A stretch of 41,015 bases of DNA from CAYQAJ01 sp964415245 (lineage in GTDB: Bacteria; Planctomycetota; Planctomycetia; Pirellulales; Pirellulaceae): positions 1-41,015 of the forward strand of contig CAYQAJ010000013.1 in assembly GCA_964415245.1 (NCBI GenBank). The letters run 5' to 3'. This document shows positions 33,483 to 41,015 of this stretch, one piece after another (the first letter of the stretch is position 1; each line of letters begins with the position of its first letter). The translations under genes and the position numbers were made by a program. Below the pieces are notes generated by a model. It was not told where the DNA came from, did no database searches, and saw only the letters and a list, made by a program, of their open reading frames with translations.

Positions 33483-36242
33483 ATGTTCGTATCACAACGA
33501 ACCTGTTGGGTGGTGGCGGCCGCGCTGCTGGCGACGTTGTCGCTGGCGGTTGTTGGCGACAATATACACAGAAGCGCAATTGGGCAGGATTTGTTACCGG
33601 CCGATGGCGCGATTCCAGCGGATCCCACCGGCGGGACGGTGGCCGACGACGACGCCGTCGAAGTGCTCACCCGCGGCGCCATACACGAGGCGTTTGCCGA
33701 AGTGGTGCCCTACGAGCCGCAGCCGGGCATTATCGTCGCCAAGGCGCCTCCCGCGCCGATTGATGAGCTCGTGCCCGAGGTGCGTCCCGAGGGGGACGAC
33801 TACGTCTGGATTCGCGGTTACTGGGCGTTCGACGAGGAGCGGGACGACTTCTACTGGGTGACCGGCGTGTTCCGCCGCCTTCCGCCCAACCAGCAATGGG
33901 TCGACGGCTACTGGCTGGAGGGGCAGGCCGAGGACGGCAGCGACGCCTGGCAGTGGATCGGCGGCTTCTGGACGCCGGTTGGGACACGCGAGCTCCAGTA
34001 CGCCGAGCGGCCCCCGGCGAGCTTGGAGGCTGGTCCCTCCAGCCCGGCTCCCGGCGACGACTACTTCTGGGTGAACGGAACGTGGGTCTATCAGACGTCG
34101 GCTTATCGATGGCGGCCGGGATTCTGGTGCGCTTACCGGCCGGGTTGGGTGTGGGTGCCGGCGCGATGGACTTGGACGCCGGGCGGCTATCTGTATCTCG
34201 ACGGCTTCTGGGACTATCCGCTCGATACCCGCGGCGACGCGTATTGCCCGGTCTATTATCGCCGGCCGATCTACCTGGCGAGCGGTTACTACTACACGCC
34301 GCGGTACCTCATTGGCGCTTCGCGGCTGCTGTTGCACTTGTGGATTCGGCCGGGCTACTGCAACTACTACTTCGGCGACTACTACGGCGATTTCTACGCG
34401 CGGCGGTACTACCGGAGCGACGTGTTCCACCGCCGGTACTACGGATACGACCCGATCTTCGCGTACAACGACTGCCGTTACCGACTGGCGGGCGTAGATT
34501 ACGTGCACCGTATCAACGGCTGGCACAATTACTTCGACCGGCATCAGGATTTCCGGCCGCGGCGCACATTGGCCGACGAGCGAAGTTTTGTGGCTGCGCA
34601 TGCCGGCAACGCGCACTTGAATCAGATTCGGCTGGCGGACGATGTGCGCGAAGTGGCCCGACGCGGCGACGGTGGCCGATCGTTCGTGCGATTGACGGAC
34701 GAACAGCGAACGGCGGCGTTCCGCGATTCGCAGCGTTCGCGAGAGGTGACGGAGACTCGCCGTCAGGTCGAATCCGCGGCGGCTGCGCGAAACCAGAATG
34801 GTGACGCCATCGCACTGCGACGCGGCAGCGGCGACTTCGAGGGCGATTTCGCCTCGCGCGTTCGCGGGCGCGGCGACGCCGACGGTGCTTCCGCAGCCAT
34901 TGGCCGCATTCGCGGCGAGGGGAATAGCGATCTTGGTGCGCAATTCCGATCGCGCGGCAACAACGAGGGCGACGTTGGAGCGCAGTTCCGGTCGCGCGGC
35001 AATGGTGAGAGCGACCCCGGCGCCGATGGCAGAGGTCGACGCGATCAGTCGAACGGCACGACCGATGCCATCCGCAACCTGGCATCGGGCCAGGGCGATG
35101 GCGACGGGCCGCGGGCGCGACTGCGCTTGCCCGACACTCCGCGCGCCACTCGTTCGAACTCCGACGTGCCGCCGCCGGCCGACAGGGCCGTGACGCGGTC
35201 GAATCAAGGCAACTCGTCCGGTGCGGCGGCCCTGCGCCGTTTGGAAAACGCCGGCGAGGGGATTACCGGATCCGATTCGCGGGATGGCCGCAATCGGTCG
35301 GCCGGTGCCAACGTTGGCAACGAGCTGCGGAGCCGGACCGGCAACGCGGATTCGTTCAACGAGTTGGGCCGTCGAGTCGGCAATTCGACCGGCGGCAATT
35401 CGACCCGCAGCCGGAGCGGCAATTCCGATGTCGGCAACGACTTTCGCAGCCGCACGAATAATTCCAATGCGGCCAGCGAGCTGCGTCGCCGAAGTGGCAA
35501 CTCCGACGCCGCGAGCGAACTGCGAAGTCGCATCGGCAATTCGAGCGGCGGCGCCAATTCGAGCGGCGGTGCCAATTCGTCCGGTGGCGCGAATTCGCGC
35601 GGCTTCTCCGGCGGTTCGAGCAATTCGATTCAGCCCCGCGTGCTGAATCGCGGAAGCAATAACAGCGGAAGCTCTTCGAGCGGAAGTGCCTTGCAGCGAG
35701 GGTCGTCAGGCGGCAGCTCCTTCGAGAGTCGTTCGTCGCGGGGCAATTCCTCGGGCGGCAACATTCTGCAGGGCGGCTCGTCGGGCGGAAGCTCGTTCGA
35801 GAGCCGTTCGTCGCGCGGAAGCTCATCGGGGGGTAGCGGCCTGCAGCGAAGCTCCTCGGGTGGCAGCGCATTTGGCGGAGGCTCGTCGCGTGGTAGCTCC
35901 TCGGGCGGCAGCGCTTTCGGCGGCGGATCGTCGCGGGGAAGCTCCTCGCGTGGCAGCAGTTCGTTCGGTAGCTCGTCGCGCGGCAGCAGCGCGTTCGGAA
36001 GCAGCTCCTCACGCGGTAGCTCGTCGGGCGGCAGCGCCTTCGGAGGCGGCTCGTCGCGCGGAAGCAGCTCCTCACGCAGTAGCTCGTCGCGGGGAAGTTC
36101 TTCGTTCAGCGGCGGTTCGTCTCGTGGAAGTAGCTCGTTCGGCTCCTCTTCACGCGGAGGTTCCTCGCGCGGCAGTTTCAGTGGTGGGTCGTCACGCGGC
36201 GGATCGGCGCGCGGCAGTTCGAGAGGTGGGCGCGGCCGCTGA
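33483..36242 (+). CDS. Secreted W/Y-rich repeat protein with long Ser/Gly-rich tail
   Basis: 919 residues from ATG 33483, chosen because GGGAGG lies just upstream and a signal peptide follows (TCWVVAAALLATLSLAVVG). Residues ~105-345 hold repeated W-x2-G-(Y/F)-W units: YVWIRGYWAFDE, QWVDGYWLEG, WQWIGGFWTP, YRWRPGFWC, WTPGGYLYLDGFW, a pattern seen in many planctomycete secreted proteins. A Tyr/Arg-rich block follows (~270-360). Residues ~420-690 are Arg/Asn/Gly/Asp-rich with repeats such as GAQFRSRGNNEGD and GNS..ASELR.R. The tail to 919 is almost entirely Ser, Gly and Arg (SSRGSSSGGSAFGGG). It is likely an extracellular matrix or surface component; no enzyme motif. Confidence 0.8.
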   Translation: MFVSQRTCWVVAAALLATLSLAVVGDNIHRSAIGQDLLPADGAIPADPTGGTVADDDAVEVLTRGAIHEAFAEVVPYEPQPGIIVAKAPPAPIDELVPEVRPEGDDYVWIRGYWAFDEERDDFYWVTGVFRRLPPNQQWVDGYWLEGQAEDGSDAWQWIGGFWTPVGTRELQYAERPPASLEAGPSSPAPGDDYFWVNGTWVYQTSAYRWRPGFWCAYRPGWVWVPARWTWTPGGYLYLDGFWDYPLDTRGDAYCPVYYRRPIYLASGYYYTPRYLIGASRLLLHLWIRPGYCNYYFGDYYGDFYARRYYRSDVFHRRYYGYDPIFAYNDCRYRLAGVDYVHRINGWHNYFDRHQDFRPRRTLADERSFVAAHAGNAHLNQIRLADDVREVARRGDGGRSFVRLTDEQRTAAFRDSQRSREVTETRRQVESAAAARNQNGDAIALRRGSGDFEGDFASRVRGRGDADGASAAIGRIRGEGNSDLGAQFRSRGNNEGDVGAQFRSRGNGESDPGADGRGRRDQSNGTTDAIRNLASGQGDGDGPRARLRLPDTPRATRSNSDVPPPADRAVTRSNQGNSSGAAALRRLENAGEGITGSDSRDGRNRSAGANVGNELRSRTGNADSFNELGRRVGNSTGGNSTRSRSGNSDVGNDFRSRTNNSNAASELRRRSGNSDAASELRSRIGNSSGGANSSGGANSSGGANSRGFSGGSSNSIQPRVLNRGSNNSGSSSSGSALQRGSSGGSSFESRSSRGNSSGGNILQGGSSGGSSFESRSSRGSSSGGSGLQRSSSGGSAFGGGSSRGSSSGGSAFGGGSSRGSSSRGSSSFGSSSRGSSAFGSSSSRGSSSGGSAFGGGSSRGSSSSRSSSSRGSSSFSGGSSRGSSSFGSSSRGGSSRGSFSGGSSRGGSARGSSRGGRGR
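35530..36235 (+). repeat. Low-complexity repeats encoding the Ser/Gly-rich tail
   Basis: Short degenerate units (GGCAGC, TCGTCGCGCGG, AGCTCCTCG) repeat irregularly and encode SSRGSSSGGSAFGGG variants. Codons vary between units, which argues for selection on the protein sequence as well as DNA slippage. Confidence 0.8.
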
Positions 36243-36249
36243 GCCAGGG

Positions 36250-38793
36250 TTAACTACCCTCCGGCGACTCTTCCGCGATTCTCAGGAAATGCGCCCGGGC
36301 GCGGTCGAACGCTTGTCGAGCTTCCTCGCGCTCGTCTGCTGAGATGGTTCGGGCTCGATTCGTCCACAACAGGTCAATCGTCTCGACGCACCACAGGGCG
36401 CTGGCGCGTGACGCCCGAATCGGCTTATCGGCCACGATCACGTTTACTGGGTTGGTGTGCATTTGGGGAAACTGCCGCAGGGCGATCCAACTACTCTTCT
36501 CGACCGGCACCTCGAAGTGCAGGTCGTGTACCTGCCCGTCGGCGGGAACCGTTTTTGACGCGATCGCCTGCCCGTTGACGACGATTTCCACCAGTCGTTC
36601 CCCGCCGGTCACCATCTCTTCGCTCCTCGGGCCATGCAACAGCACGGTATCGCCCAGCTTGCGGCGGCCCGCCTCCGGCACGATGAGCCCCTGGGCGACC
36701 GCTCGCGGCGTTTCCGGGGCGAAGGCGACCTTGGCAACGATGGCGACCTTTCCAGGCCCATCGAGCGCCACTTCGCCGTATCCGGGCGCCACATCGTTCA
36801 CGCGGAAGTCGAGCGCGTGTGCGTAGCCGTCGCTCACGTACGATCGGCCCGCGGCCAGGTTGCGGCACCACTCGGTCAGATCGACTCGCTTCACGTCGCC
36901 CAGGTGCACGTACACCCGTCCCTGGCCCACGTTGCGGCTGCTCATGCAGGGGAAGTCGGTCTCGCCGCTGACCTTGATGGGGAAACCGCAGTTGAGCAAG
37001 TGGTACCACGTGTTCCATTCCTGGATGCGGGCCGTGTCCATGGCGCTGATGAAATCGCACACCCCTTCGGAGGCGCTCACGCAAATCTCCATCGCCCCCA
37101 CGCCGTTCATCTCGGGCACCGCCAGGTTGGGGAGCTGGTCGGCGGCGCGGTCGTGCGCAGCGATAAGTTCCGCCATCGACAGCTTGCCGTCCCCATCCGC
37201 ATCAATCTTGCCAAACCCCTCGGGTAGCAACCCGCTTGCGGTTTCTCGCTCCGTGAGCGCGCCATCGCCGTCCCCATCGAGTTTTTTGATCAGCCGCTCG
37301 CTCGCCGCCTTGGGATCAATCTCTAGCCCGCTCGCCGAGTGCGCATAGCCGGCAACGCCTCCTTGCTCCTTGGCCCAACGCATGACGGGCGTGGTCCAAG
37401 TCGGCCAGCCTTTTTCGCTCGTGCCGTCGGAGCCGGGGTACGTCTGGTCCTTCAGGTTCAAGAGGCACACGTGCCCCAGCGCCTGCGAGCCGAAGCCGCT
37501 GATTTCCAGGTCGTACTTGAGGACGGTCGTGTCGTCGCTGATTTCGCTTGCTTTGGGGGCGAAGAACTGCCGCTGGTACTGGAAGCACGGTCCCCAGGTG
37601 AGCACGCACCCCACGTTGAGCCCCTCGCCTTTAACTTGTAGGAATATGTCTGCGGGGCTTACGCCTTCGGTGGGGCTCGTGTAGTGGGCGCAGCCGGCAG
37701 CGTGAATGTGGTGGTCGCCCGAGAAGAATCCGTGTTCGGCCGGGGCGACCCATCGCTCAAGCCGCACGTCGACCTCCTGCTCCCCCTTGGGTTCGATGGT
37801 CATTTCGCGCGAGAGCACCTTGTACTCCGGTCCGCGGCTGTACTGCATGGTGAACGTGCCGGGGGGCAAGAGCACGATGTCGCCGTCGCGGCGGTACACT
37901 TGTGGCTGGAAGAAAAAGTCAGGGGCCAGTCGCCGGGCCTGCGGCGGATAGACGCGCCCCTGTCCATCGCGAAAGATGAGCCGGCCCACGGTCGGACGGC
38001 CATCGACGTCGGCAATGTCCAATCGCACCGGCACGGCCGGGCGCACGTCGAACAGCACGGGCACCTCGCCGCGGAAGCCCAAGTCCTGGCTGCCTTGTCC
38101 CACGTCGAAGGCGATTCGTGCCTCGCGCTTGCCCGATTCGCTGCCGTAAATGAGAGCGATCGCGTATTCGACCTCCAGCCCGCTGAGCCGCTCGGTCAGG
38201 GGAGGTGCCGTGTACATCTCCACGGCTAGGAATCGATCGGCGTCGCCCTGGGCATTTTCGTTTTCGTTCAGCTCGGTTTGTTGCTGCCGCGTGAGGCTGA
38301 ACTGGCTGGCGCCGGCATAGGGAGGACCGGCCTGCGGACTGGCGATGCGGAGCCGCTTGGTGACGGTGCTTTCGTTCAGCACCTTGACCAGCACGGGCAT
38401 GTAGCCGGCCTGCTGGAGAACGGGTTCGGCGGGACCGCGGGCCACCTTGACGCGCGACTCGGGATTGATCGACACGACCAACAGCACGTGCGGGTCCAAG
38501 AGTTGCTGCATGCGGGCCGCGTCACGCTCTCGGACAGCGTCGGCCAGTTCGGCGGAAGTCTTGTCGTCGAGCGGCGCACCGAGAAAGGCCAGCGCTTCGG
38601 CCAGCCGCTTGATGTTGGCCGCCAGCGGCTGCCCTTCGGCGTGAGCGACCGGCGGAGCATCGCCGTGCGCGGCATCCGGCTCATCGGCGATTGCTCGTGG
38701 CGCGACAAGCAAGAGAGTCGCAGTGCATGCCACGACACGCAGCGCCACCGCCGCGCTCCGAGTATGCCAAGAGCGTCGGGTGCGCGTGTGCAT
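36250..38793 (-). CDS. CehA/McbA-family metallohydrolase with inserted EF-hands
   Basis: 847 residues from ATG 38793. A signal-like N-terminus (SAAVALRVVACTATLLLVAPRAIA) is followed by an N-terminal beta-rich region. At ~357-367 is GFFSGDHHIHAAGC, the metal-binding start of CehA/PHP-like metallohydrolases. GYAHSASGLEI, NGVGAMEICVSASEGVCDF, GETDFPCMSSRN and GRSYVSDGYAHALDFRV follow in the family's order. Between ~500 and 545 are two EF-hand loops (DGDGDGALTERE and DADGDGKLSMAE). The family includes carbaryl hydrolase and other secreted hydrolases; the substrate here is unknown. It follows the ferredoxin-like gene by 14 bases, so it is probably the last gene of that operon. Confidence 0.88.
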   Translation of the reverse strand: MHTRTRRSWHTRSAAVALRVVACTATLLLVAPRAIADEPDAAHGDAPPVAHAEGQPLAANIKRLAEALAFLGAPLDDKTSAELADAVRERDAARMQQLLDPHVLLVVSINPESRVKVARGPAEPVLQQAGYMPVLVKVLNESTVTKRLRIASPQAGPPYAGASQFSLTRQQQTELNENENAQGDADRFLAVEMYTAPPLTERLSGLEVEYAIALIYGSESGKREARIAFDVGQGSQDLGFRGEVPVLFDVRPAVPVRLDIADVDGRPTVGRLIFRDGQGRVYPPQARRLAPDFFFQPQVYRRDGDIVLLPPGTFTMQYSRGPEYKVLSREMTIEPKGEQEVDVRLERWVAPAEHGFFSGDHHIHAAGCAHYTSPTEGVSPADIFLQVKGEGLNVGCVLTWGPCFQYQRQFFAPKASEISDDTTVLKYDLEISGFGSQALGHVCLLNLKDQTYPGSDGTSEKGWPTWTTPVMRWAKEQGGVAGYAHSASGLEIDPKAASERLIKKLDGDGDGALTERETASGLLPEGFGKIDADGDGKLSMAELIAAHDRAADQLPNLAVPEMNGVGAMEICVSASEGVCDFISAMDTARIQEWNTWYHLLNCGFPIKVSGETDFPCMSSRNVGQGRVYVHLGDVKRVDLTEWCRNLAAGRSYVSDGYAHALDFRVNDVAPGYGEVALDGPGKVAIVAKVAFAPETPRAVAQGLIVPEAGRRKLGDTVLLHGPRSEEMVTGGERLVEIVVNGQAIASKTVPADGQVHDLHFEVPVEKSSWIALRQFPQMHTNPVNVIVADKPIRASRASALWCVETIDLLWTNRARTISADEREEARQAFDRARAHFLRIAEESPEGS

Positions 38794-38807
38794 CTTGCCA
38801 CTCCGCT

Positions 38808-40067
38808 TTACACGTCGAGGTTGTCCAGCTCGTCGATCAGGTCGTCGAGCTCGTCGCGCTGTTTCGACTCGCCGCGCTCCTGCCGCTTGGGCATGCCTAC
38901 CGACATGCCCACGGGATCGCGGCCAGCGAGCACAAGCTGTTCGTCGCGTTCGCGGGCCGCCGCCTCCTCGGCCGATTCGTTGGTCTCCGGCGCGCCGAAC
39001 AAAAGCGACAGGTCGATCTTCATGCTGGCCGCCGATTCGGCCGAGCCCGCGATGGCCGGCGTCTTGTGCTGCGGGAAGATGATGGCGTTCTCGGGGCAGA
39101 CGCGGCTGCACGCGGGGCAGCCCTTGCGGCAGTTGTCGGGCTGCTCGACGAGGATCGTTTCGACGCGGTCGACGCCGTACACGCCGAACAGGCAGAAGTC
39201 GATGCACTCCATGCAGTTGGTGCAGCGGCTGTAGTCGATGACCGGGTACCAGCGGCGATCGGCCTCGTCCTCGACGCGCCGCACGGATGGCGTTGCATCG
39301 GAGGAGGGGACTGGCTCACTTTGCGAGGCGGAAACGGGCGGATTCACGTTGGCGGTATCCGCCGAGCAAAGTGTGCCTGTCCCCTTTTCCACATCCTTTT
39401 GCGAGGCCGACGCCGACGGCTCGATTCCAGCCGCTTTCGACGACGCGCCGTTGCCGTCCGCTGTGGCCGGCCCGAGGCTGGTGTTGTTGGTCGGCTTCAG
39501 GAACCGCGCCATCTGGTTCGGCGGGGGTGAGCCCTGCACCCAGTCGGTCAGGCCGACGACGGCGGTGCTCAGCTCGGCGGCGATGCGGCGGATTTCCTCC
39601 AGGTATGGATCCGGCGTGTTGTAGATCCGCAGGTCGAGGCAGTAGATGCGGCGCTGGGGCAGGGGGCGATCGTCGACAACTCGGTGCTTTTTCCCATCGC
39701 CATTGCCATCCCCGTCTGCCTCATCGTCGCCGCCTTCGGCCGATACCTCGCCATCGTCCTCGTCCTCATCTTCGTCGGACGGCGACTTAAGTAGCGTCGT
39801 GCCGACGAGTCCGCGGATGCCATTGCGATCGAGGGTCCAATGCGCCGCGCGGTCGAACAGCCACGACAGCACGACCATATCGCCCGGGATGCCCTGGAGC
39901 GCGAGAATGCCCGTACCATCCGGCGTGAGGTCGTACAAATTGGGCACGACCACCGCTTCGACGCCCGGTTCCATCAACAGGGCGGCGACGATCGACTCTT
40001 CGAGATCGCGCTTGGCCGGGTTGTTGCTTTGCCCCTGCGATACCACGACGGTGATGCGTTTGGCCAT
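38808..40067 (-). CDS. Two-cluster [4Fe-4S] ferredoxin-like protein with unusual N-terminal domain
   Basis: 419 residues. The N-terminal ~180 residues (ITVVVSQGQSNNPAKRDLEE, EAVVVPNLYDLTPDGTGILA, PGDMVVLSWLFDRAAHW) form an alpha/beta domain I do not recognise. It has an acidic low-complexity insert at ~97-127. Cys282, 285, 288 and 292 (CTNCMECIDFC) and Cys313, 317, 320 and 324 (CRKGCPACSRVC) would hold two clusters; the second has an extra residue after the first Cys (C-x3-C-x2-C-x3-C). Residues ~228-254 are encoded by a dispersed palindrome (39306-39384). It lies 7 bases after the GcvH-like gene and before the CehA-like gene, in one operon. It is likely an electron carrier or part of a complex with its neighbours (inference). 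Confidence 0.9.
   Translation of the reverse strand: MAKRITVVVSQGQSNNPAKRDLEESIVAALLMEPGVEAVVVPNLYDLTPDGTGILALQGIPGDMVVLSWLFDRAAHWTLDRNGIRGLVGTTLLKSPSDEDEDEDDGEVSAEGGDDEADGDGNGDGKKHRVVDDRPLPQRRIYCLDLRIYNTPDPYLEEIRRIAAELSTAVVGLTDWVQGSPPPNQMARFLKPTNNTSLGPATADGNGASSKAAGIEPSASASQKDVEKGTGTLCSADTANVNPPVSASQSEPVPSSDATPSVRRVEDEADRRWYPVIDYSRCTNCMECIDFCLFGVYGVDRVETILVEQPDNCRKGCPACSRVCPENAIIFPQHKTPAIAGSAESAASMKIDLSLLFGAPETNESAEEAAARERDEQLVLAGRDPVGMSVGMPKRQERGESKQRDELDDLIDELDNLDV
39306..39384. repeat. GGGGAC-armed palindrome, copy 3, inside a coding sequence
   Basis: Left arm GGGGACTGGCTCACTTTGC (39306-39324) and right arm GCAAAGTGTGCCTGTCCCC (39366-39384) pair at 17 of 19 positions; the two mismatches are the same as in copies 1 and 2. 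The loop is 41 bases, longer than the 12-13 bases of the others. The element lies in frame within the ferredoxin-like gene and encodes EKGTGTLCSADTANVNPP and onward, a Ser/Thr/Asn-rich linker. Confidence 0.85.
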
Positions 40068-40074
40068 GTTGTGC

Positions 40075-40530
40075 CTACTCGTTCAATTGGCCTTTGATTG
40101 TCCTCTGCGTCACCTCCCACACCGATTCCAGGTGCGCGAGGTACTCGTCGGGCGAAAGCAGCGGTGCGTGCGTCGGTTCGATCTCGAACAGCCATCCCAG
40201 GCCGTACTTGTCGACGTTGATGGCCGAGGGGTCCTTGAGCAATTGCTTGTTGAATTGGGTCACGGCGCCGGTCACGGGCGAGTACAGGTCGCTTTCGGCC
40301 TTTTTGCTTTCGATCGAGCCGATCTGCTGCCGCTCCTTCAATTGTGTGCCGGGATCGACGCACCAATCAAGGAAAAACACGTCCTGCAACAGTCGAACGG
40401 CGTAGGCTGACAGGCCGAAACGGTATACCGTGTCCCGCCTTTCGGCCCACATGTGGTTTTTTGCATATTGTCGGTCGGTGGGGAACTCGGCGGCGAACTG
40501 GCCCATCATGAAGACCAGCGGCTGACTCAT
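40075..40530 (-). CDS. GcvH-like lipoyl-domain protein
   Basis: 151 residues from ATG 40530, which overlaps the upstream stop by four bases (ATGA). The fold matches glycine cleavage H protein: VRLLQDVFFLDWCVDPGTQL, then IESKKAESDLYSPVTGAVTQ with the lipoyl-accepting Lys at 77, then INVDKYGLGWLFEIE. The N-terminal ~35 residues (MMGQFAAEFPTDRQYAKNHM) differ from ordinary GcvH, although KNHMWAE resembles the H protein start. No gcvT or gcvP is next to it; it sits between a HemN-like protein and a ferredoxin-like protein. It may be a dedicated lipoyl carrier and not part of glycine cleavage (inference). Confidence 0.88.
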   Translation of the reverse strand: MSQPLVFMMGQFAAEFPTDRQYAKNHMWAERRDTVYRFGLSAYAVRLLQDVFFLDWCVDPGTQLKERQQIGSIESKKAESDLYSPVTGAVTQFNKQLLKDPSAINVDKYGLGWLFEIEPTHAPLLSPDEYLAHLESVWEVTQRTIKGQLNE

Positions 40531-41015
40531 GTGTAGCGGACCCCCTGATGCTCGGCCTCGAAGAACGCCGGCAACAGGGCGTCGGCTTCCAGCAGCCCTT
40601 GCCGCGTGAGTCGGACGCGGTCGCCGTCGATACTCGCCATTTGATCGTCGACCATCGCCTGGAACTGCTCCCGCCAATGGTCGAGGATTTCGACGTTGAA
40701 CTTGCGGCGGAAGTACGCGGCGTCGAGCTTGCCTCGCTTGAGCTGCAGAATCAACTCGCGCACCAGGCGCTGGTGCGGGGTCATCCGCAGTCCGCGATAC
40801 AGCGGCAGGCGGTTCTCGTCCAATAGCGCGCCGAGGTAGTCGCCCCACTCCGTGAGGTTCTGATAATGCACGCCCGAGACGTGCCCGAAGCTGGCGACGC
40901 CGGTGGCCAACAGGTCGGAGCCCTGCCACAGGTTGTCGCGGTAGCTGAAGTTGACCTTGCCGGGGTCCTTCACCATGGTGTACGCGCTGGAGACCGCATA
41001 GCCGGCCGATTCCAG
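40527..41015 (-). CDS. HemN/HemW-like radical-SAM protein, C-terminal part (5' end outside window)
   Basis: The frame is open to the window edge (reading LESAGYAVSSAYTMVKDPGK); 162 residues are visible. It has the HemN C-terminal signature: NLWQGSDLLATGVASFGHVSG, VHYQNLTEWGDYLGAL, then a HemN-C-type helical region (LRMTPHQRLVRELILQLKRG, RRKFNVEILDHW). The [4Fe-4S]/SAM domain itself is not in the window, so radical-SAM catalysis is assumed from the family. It overlaps the GcvH-like gene by four bases and leads the operon as seen. It may be a coproporphyrinogen dehydrogenase/heme chaperone relative or have another radical role. Confidence 0.85.
   Translation of the reverse strand: MESAGYAVSSAYTMVKDPGKVNFSYRDNLWQGSDLLATGVASFGHVSGVHYQNLTEWGDYLGALLDENRLPLYRGLRMTPHQRLVRELILQLKRGKLDAAYFRRKFNVEILDHWREQFQAMVDDQMASIDGDRVRLTRQGLLEADALLPAFFEAEHQGVRYT

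Noticed and set aside
33594..35207. 537-codon antisense frame opposite the W-repeat protein
   Set aside because: Composition of Arg/Val/Ala with no fold; the sense strand has a signal peptide and ribosome site.
12556..41015. Possible UGA-selenocysteine readthrough in window genes
   Set aside because: I saw no gene whose frame continues with family motifs past an in-frame TGA; the enolase break is a frameshift, not a TGA.

Overview
The window looks like a GC-rich chromosome fragment of a planctomycete (Planctomycetota, probably Pirellulales or a close relative), most likely from a metagenome or draft assembly. This rests on the gene content: a giant repeat surface protein, a membrane Ser/Thr kinase fused to a very long WD40 array, PQQ-propeller lipoproteins, a BBP7-like outer-membrane protein, a TraB/GumN protein, CehA-type metallohydrolase and many small unassigned proteins. 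It also rests on dispersed palindromic repeats. No organism was looked up. The 100-N run at 30631-30730 is flanked by identical 55-base ends, so it is a scaffolding artefact.

Layout. (1) 1-5282: 3' part of a giant acidic repeat protein with a C-terminal membrane anchor. (2) 5391-11375: a 1994-residue zinc-ribbon/kinase/transmembrane/coiled-coil/WD40 protein with what looks like an XRE-type helix-turn-helix inside the propeller region. (3) 11465-13880, minus strand: enolase whose frame is broken by a 47-base insertion, followed by two small membrane proteins. (4) 14149-17251: riboflavin synthase (plus strand), converging on a flavin monooxygenase and a short-chain dehydrogenase (minus strand). 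(5) 17461-19042: rsmA, a hairpin-repeat cluster, a 75-residue protein and a selenocysteine tRNA. (6) 19521-22946: a single-chain acyl-AMP ligase, acyl carrier protein and alpha-oxoamine synthase. (7) 23094-28827: ClC channel, a 60-residue TTG-start protein, BBP7-like protein, TraB/GumN protein and BON protein. (8) 29546-32998: a sugar-isomerase-like TIM barrel, a PQQ-propeller lipoprotein spanning the false gap, and ArfB. (9) 33483-36242: a secreted W-rich, Ser/Gly-tailed protein. (10) 36250-41015, minus strand: a tight operon of HemN-like radical-SAM protein, GcvH-like lipoyl protein, 2x[4Fe-4S] ferredoxin-like protein and CehA-like metallohydrolase with EF-hands.

How genes may work together. 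The best candidates for undescribed biology are the HemN-like/lipoyl/ferredoxin operon, whose genes overlap or nearly touch and whose parts are redox carriers, and the ligase-ACP-oxoamine synthase fusion. The fusion has the three activities expected to load a fatty acid on ACP and condense it with an amino acid, as in bacterial sphingolipid-type pathways. An SDR 2.3 kb away could in principle reduce a 3-keto product, but that link is speculative.

Three dispersed repeat families occur: hairpins with a TGCCG loop arranged as inverted pairs (two loci), a long GGGGAC-armed palindrome (three copies, one in frame inside the ferredoxin gene), and a 24-base intergenic motif (two copies).
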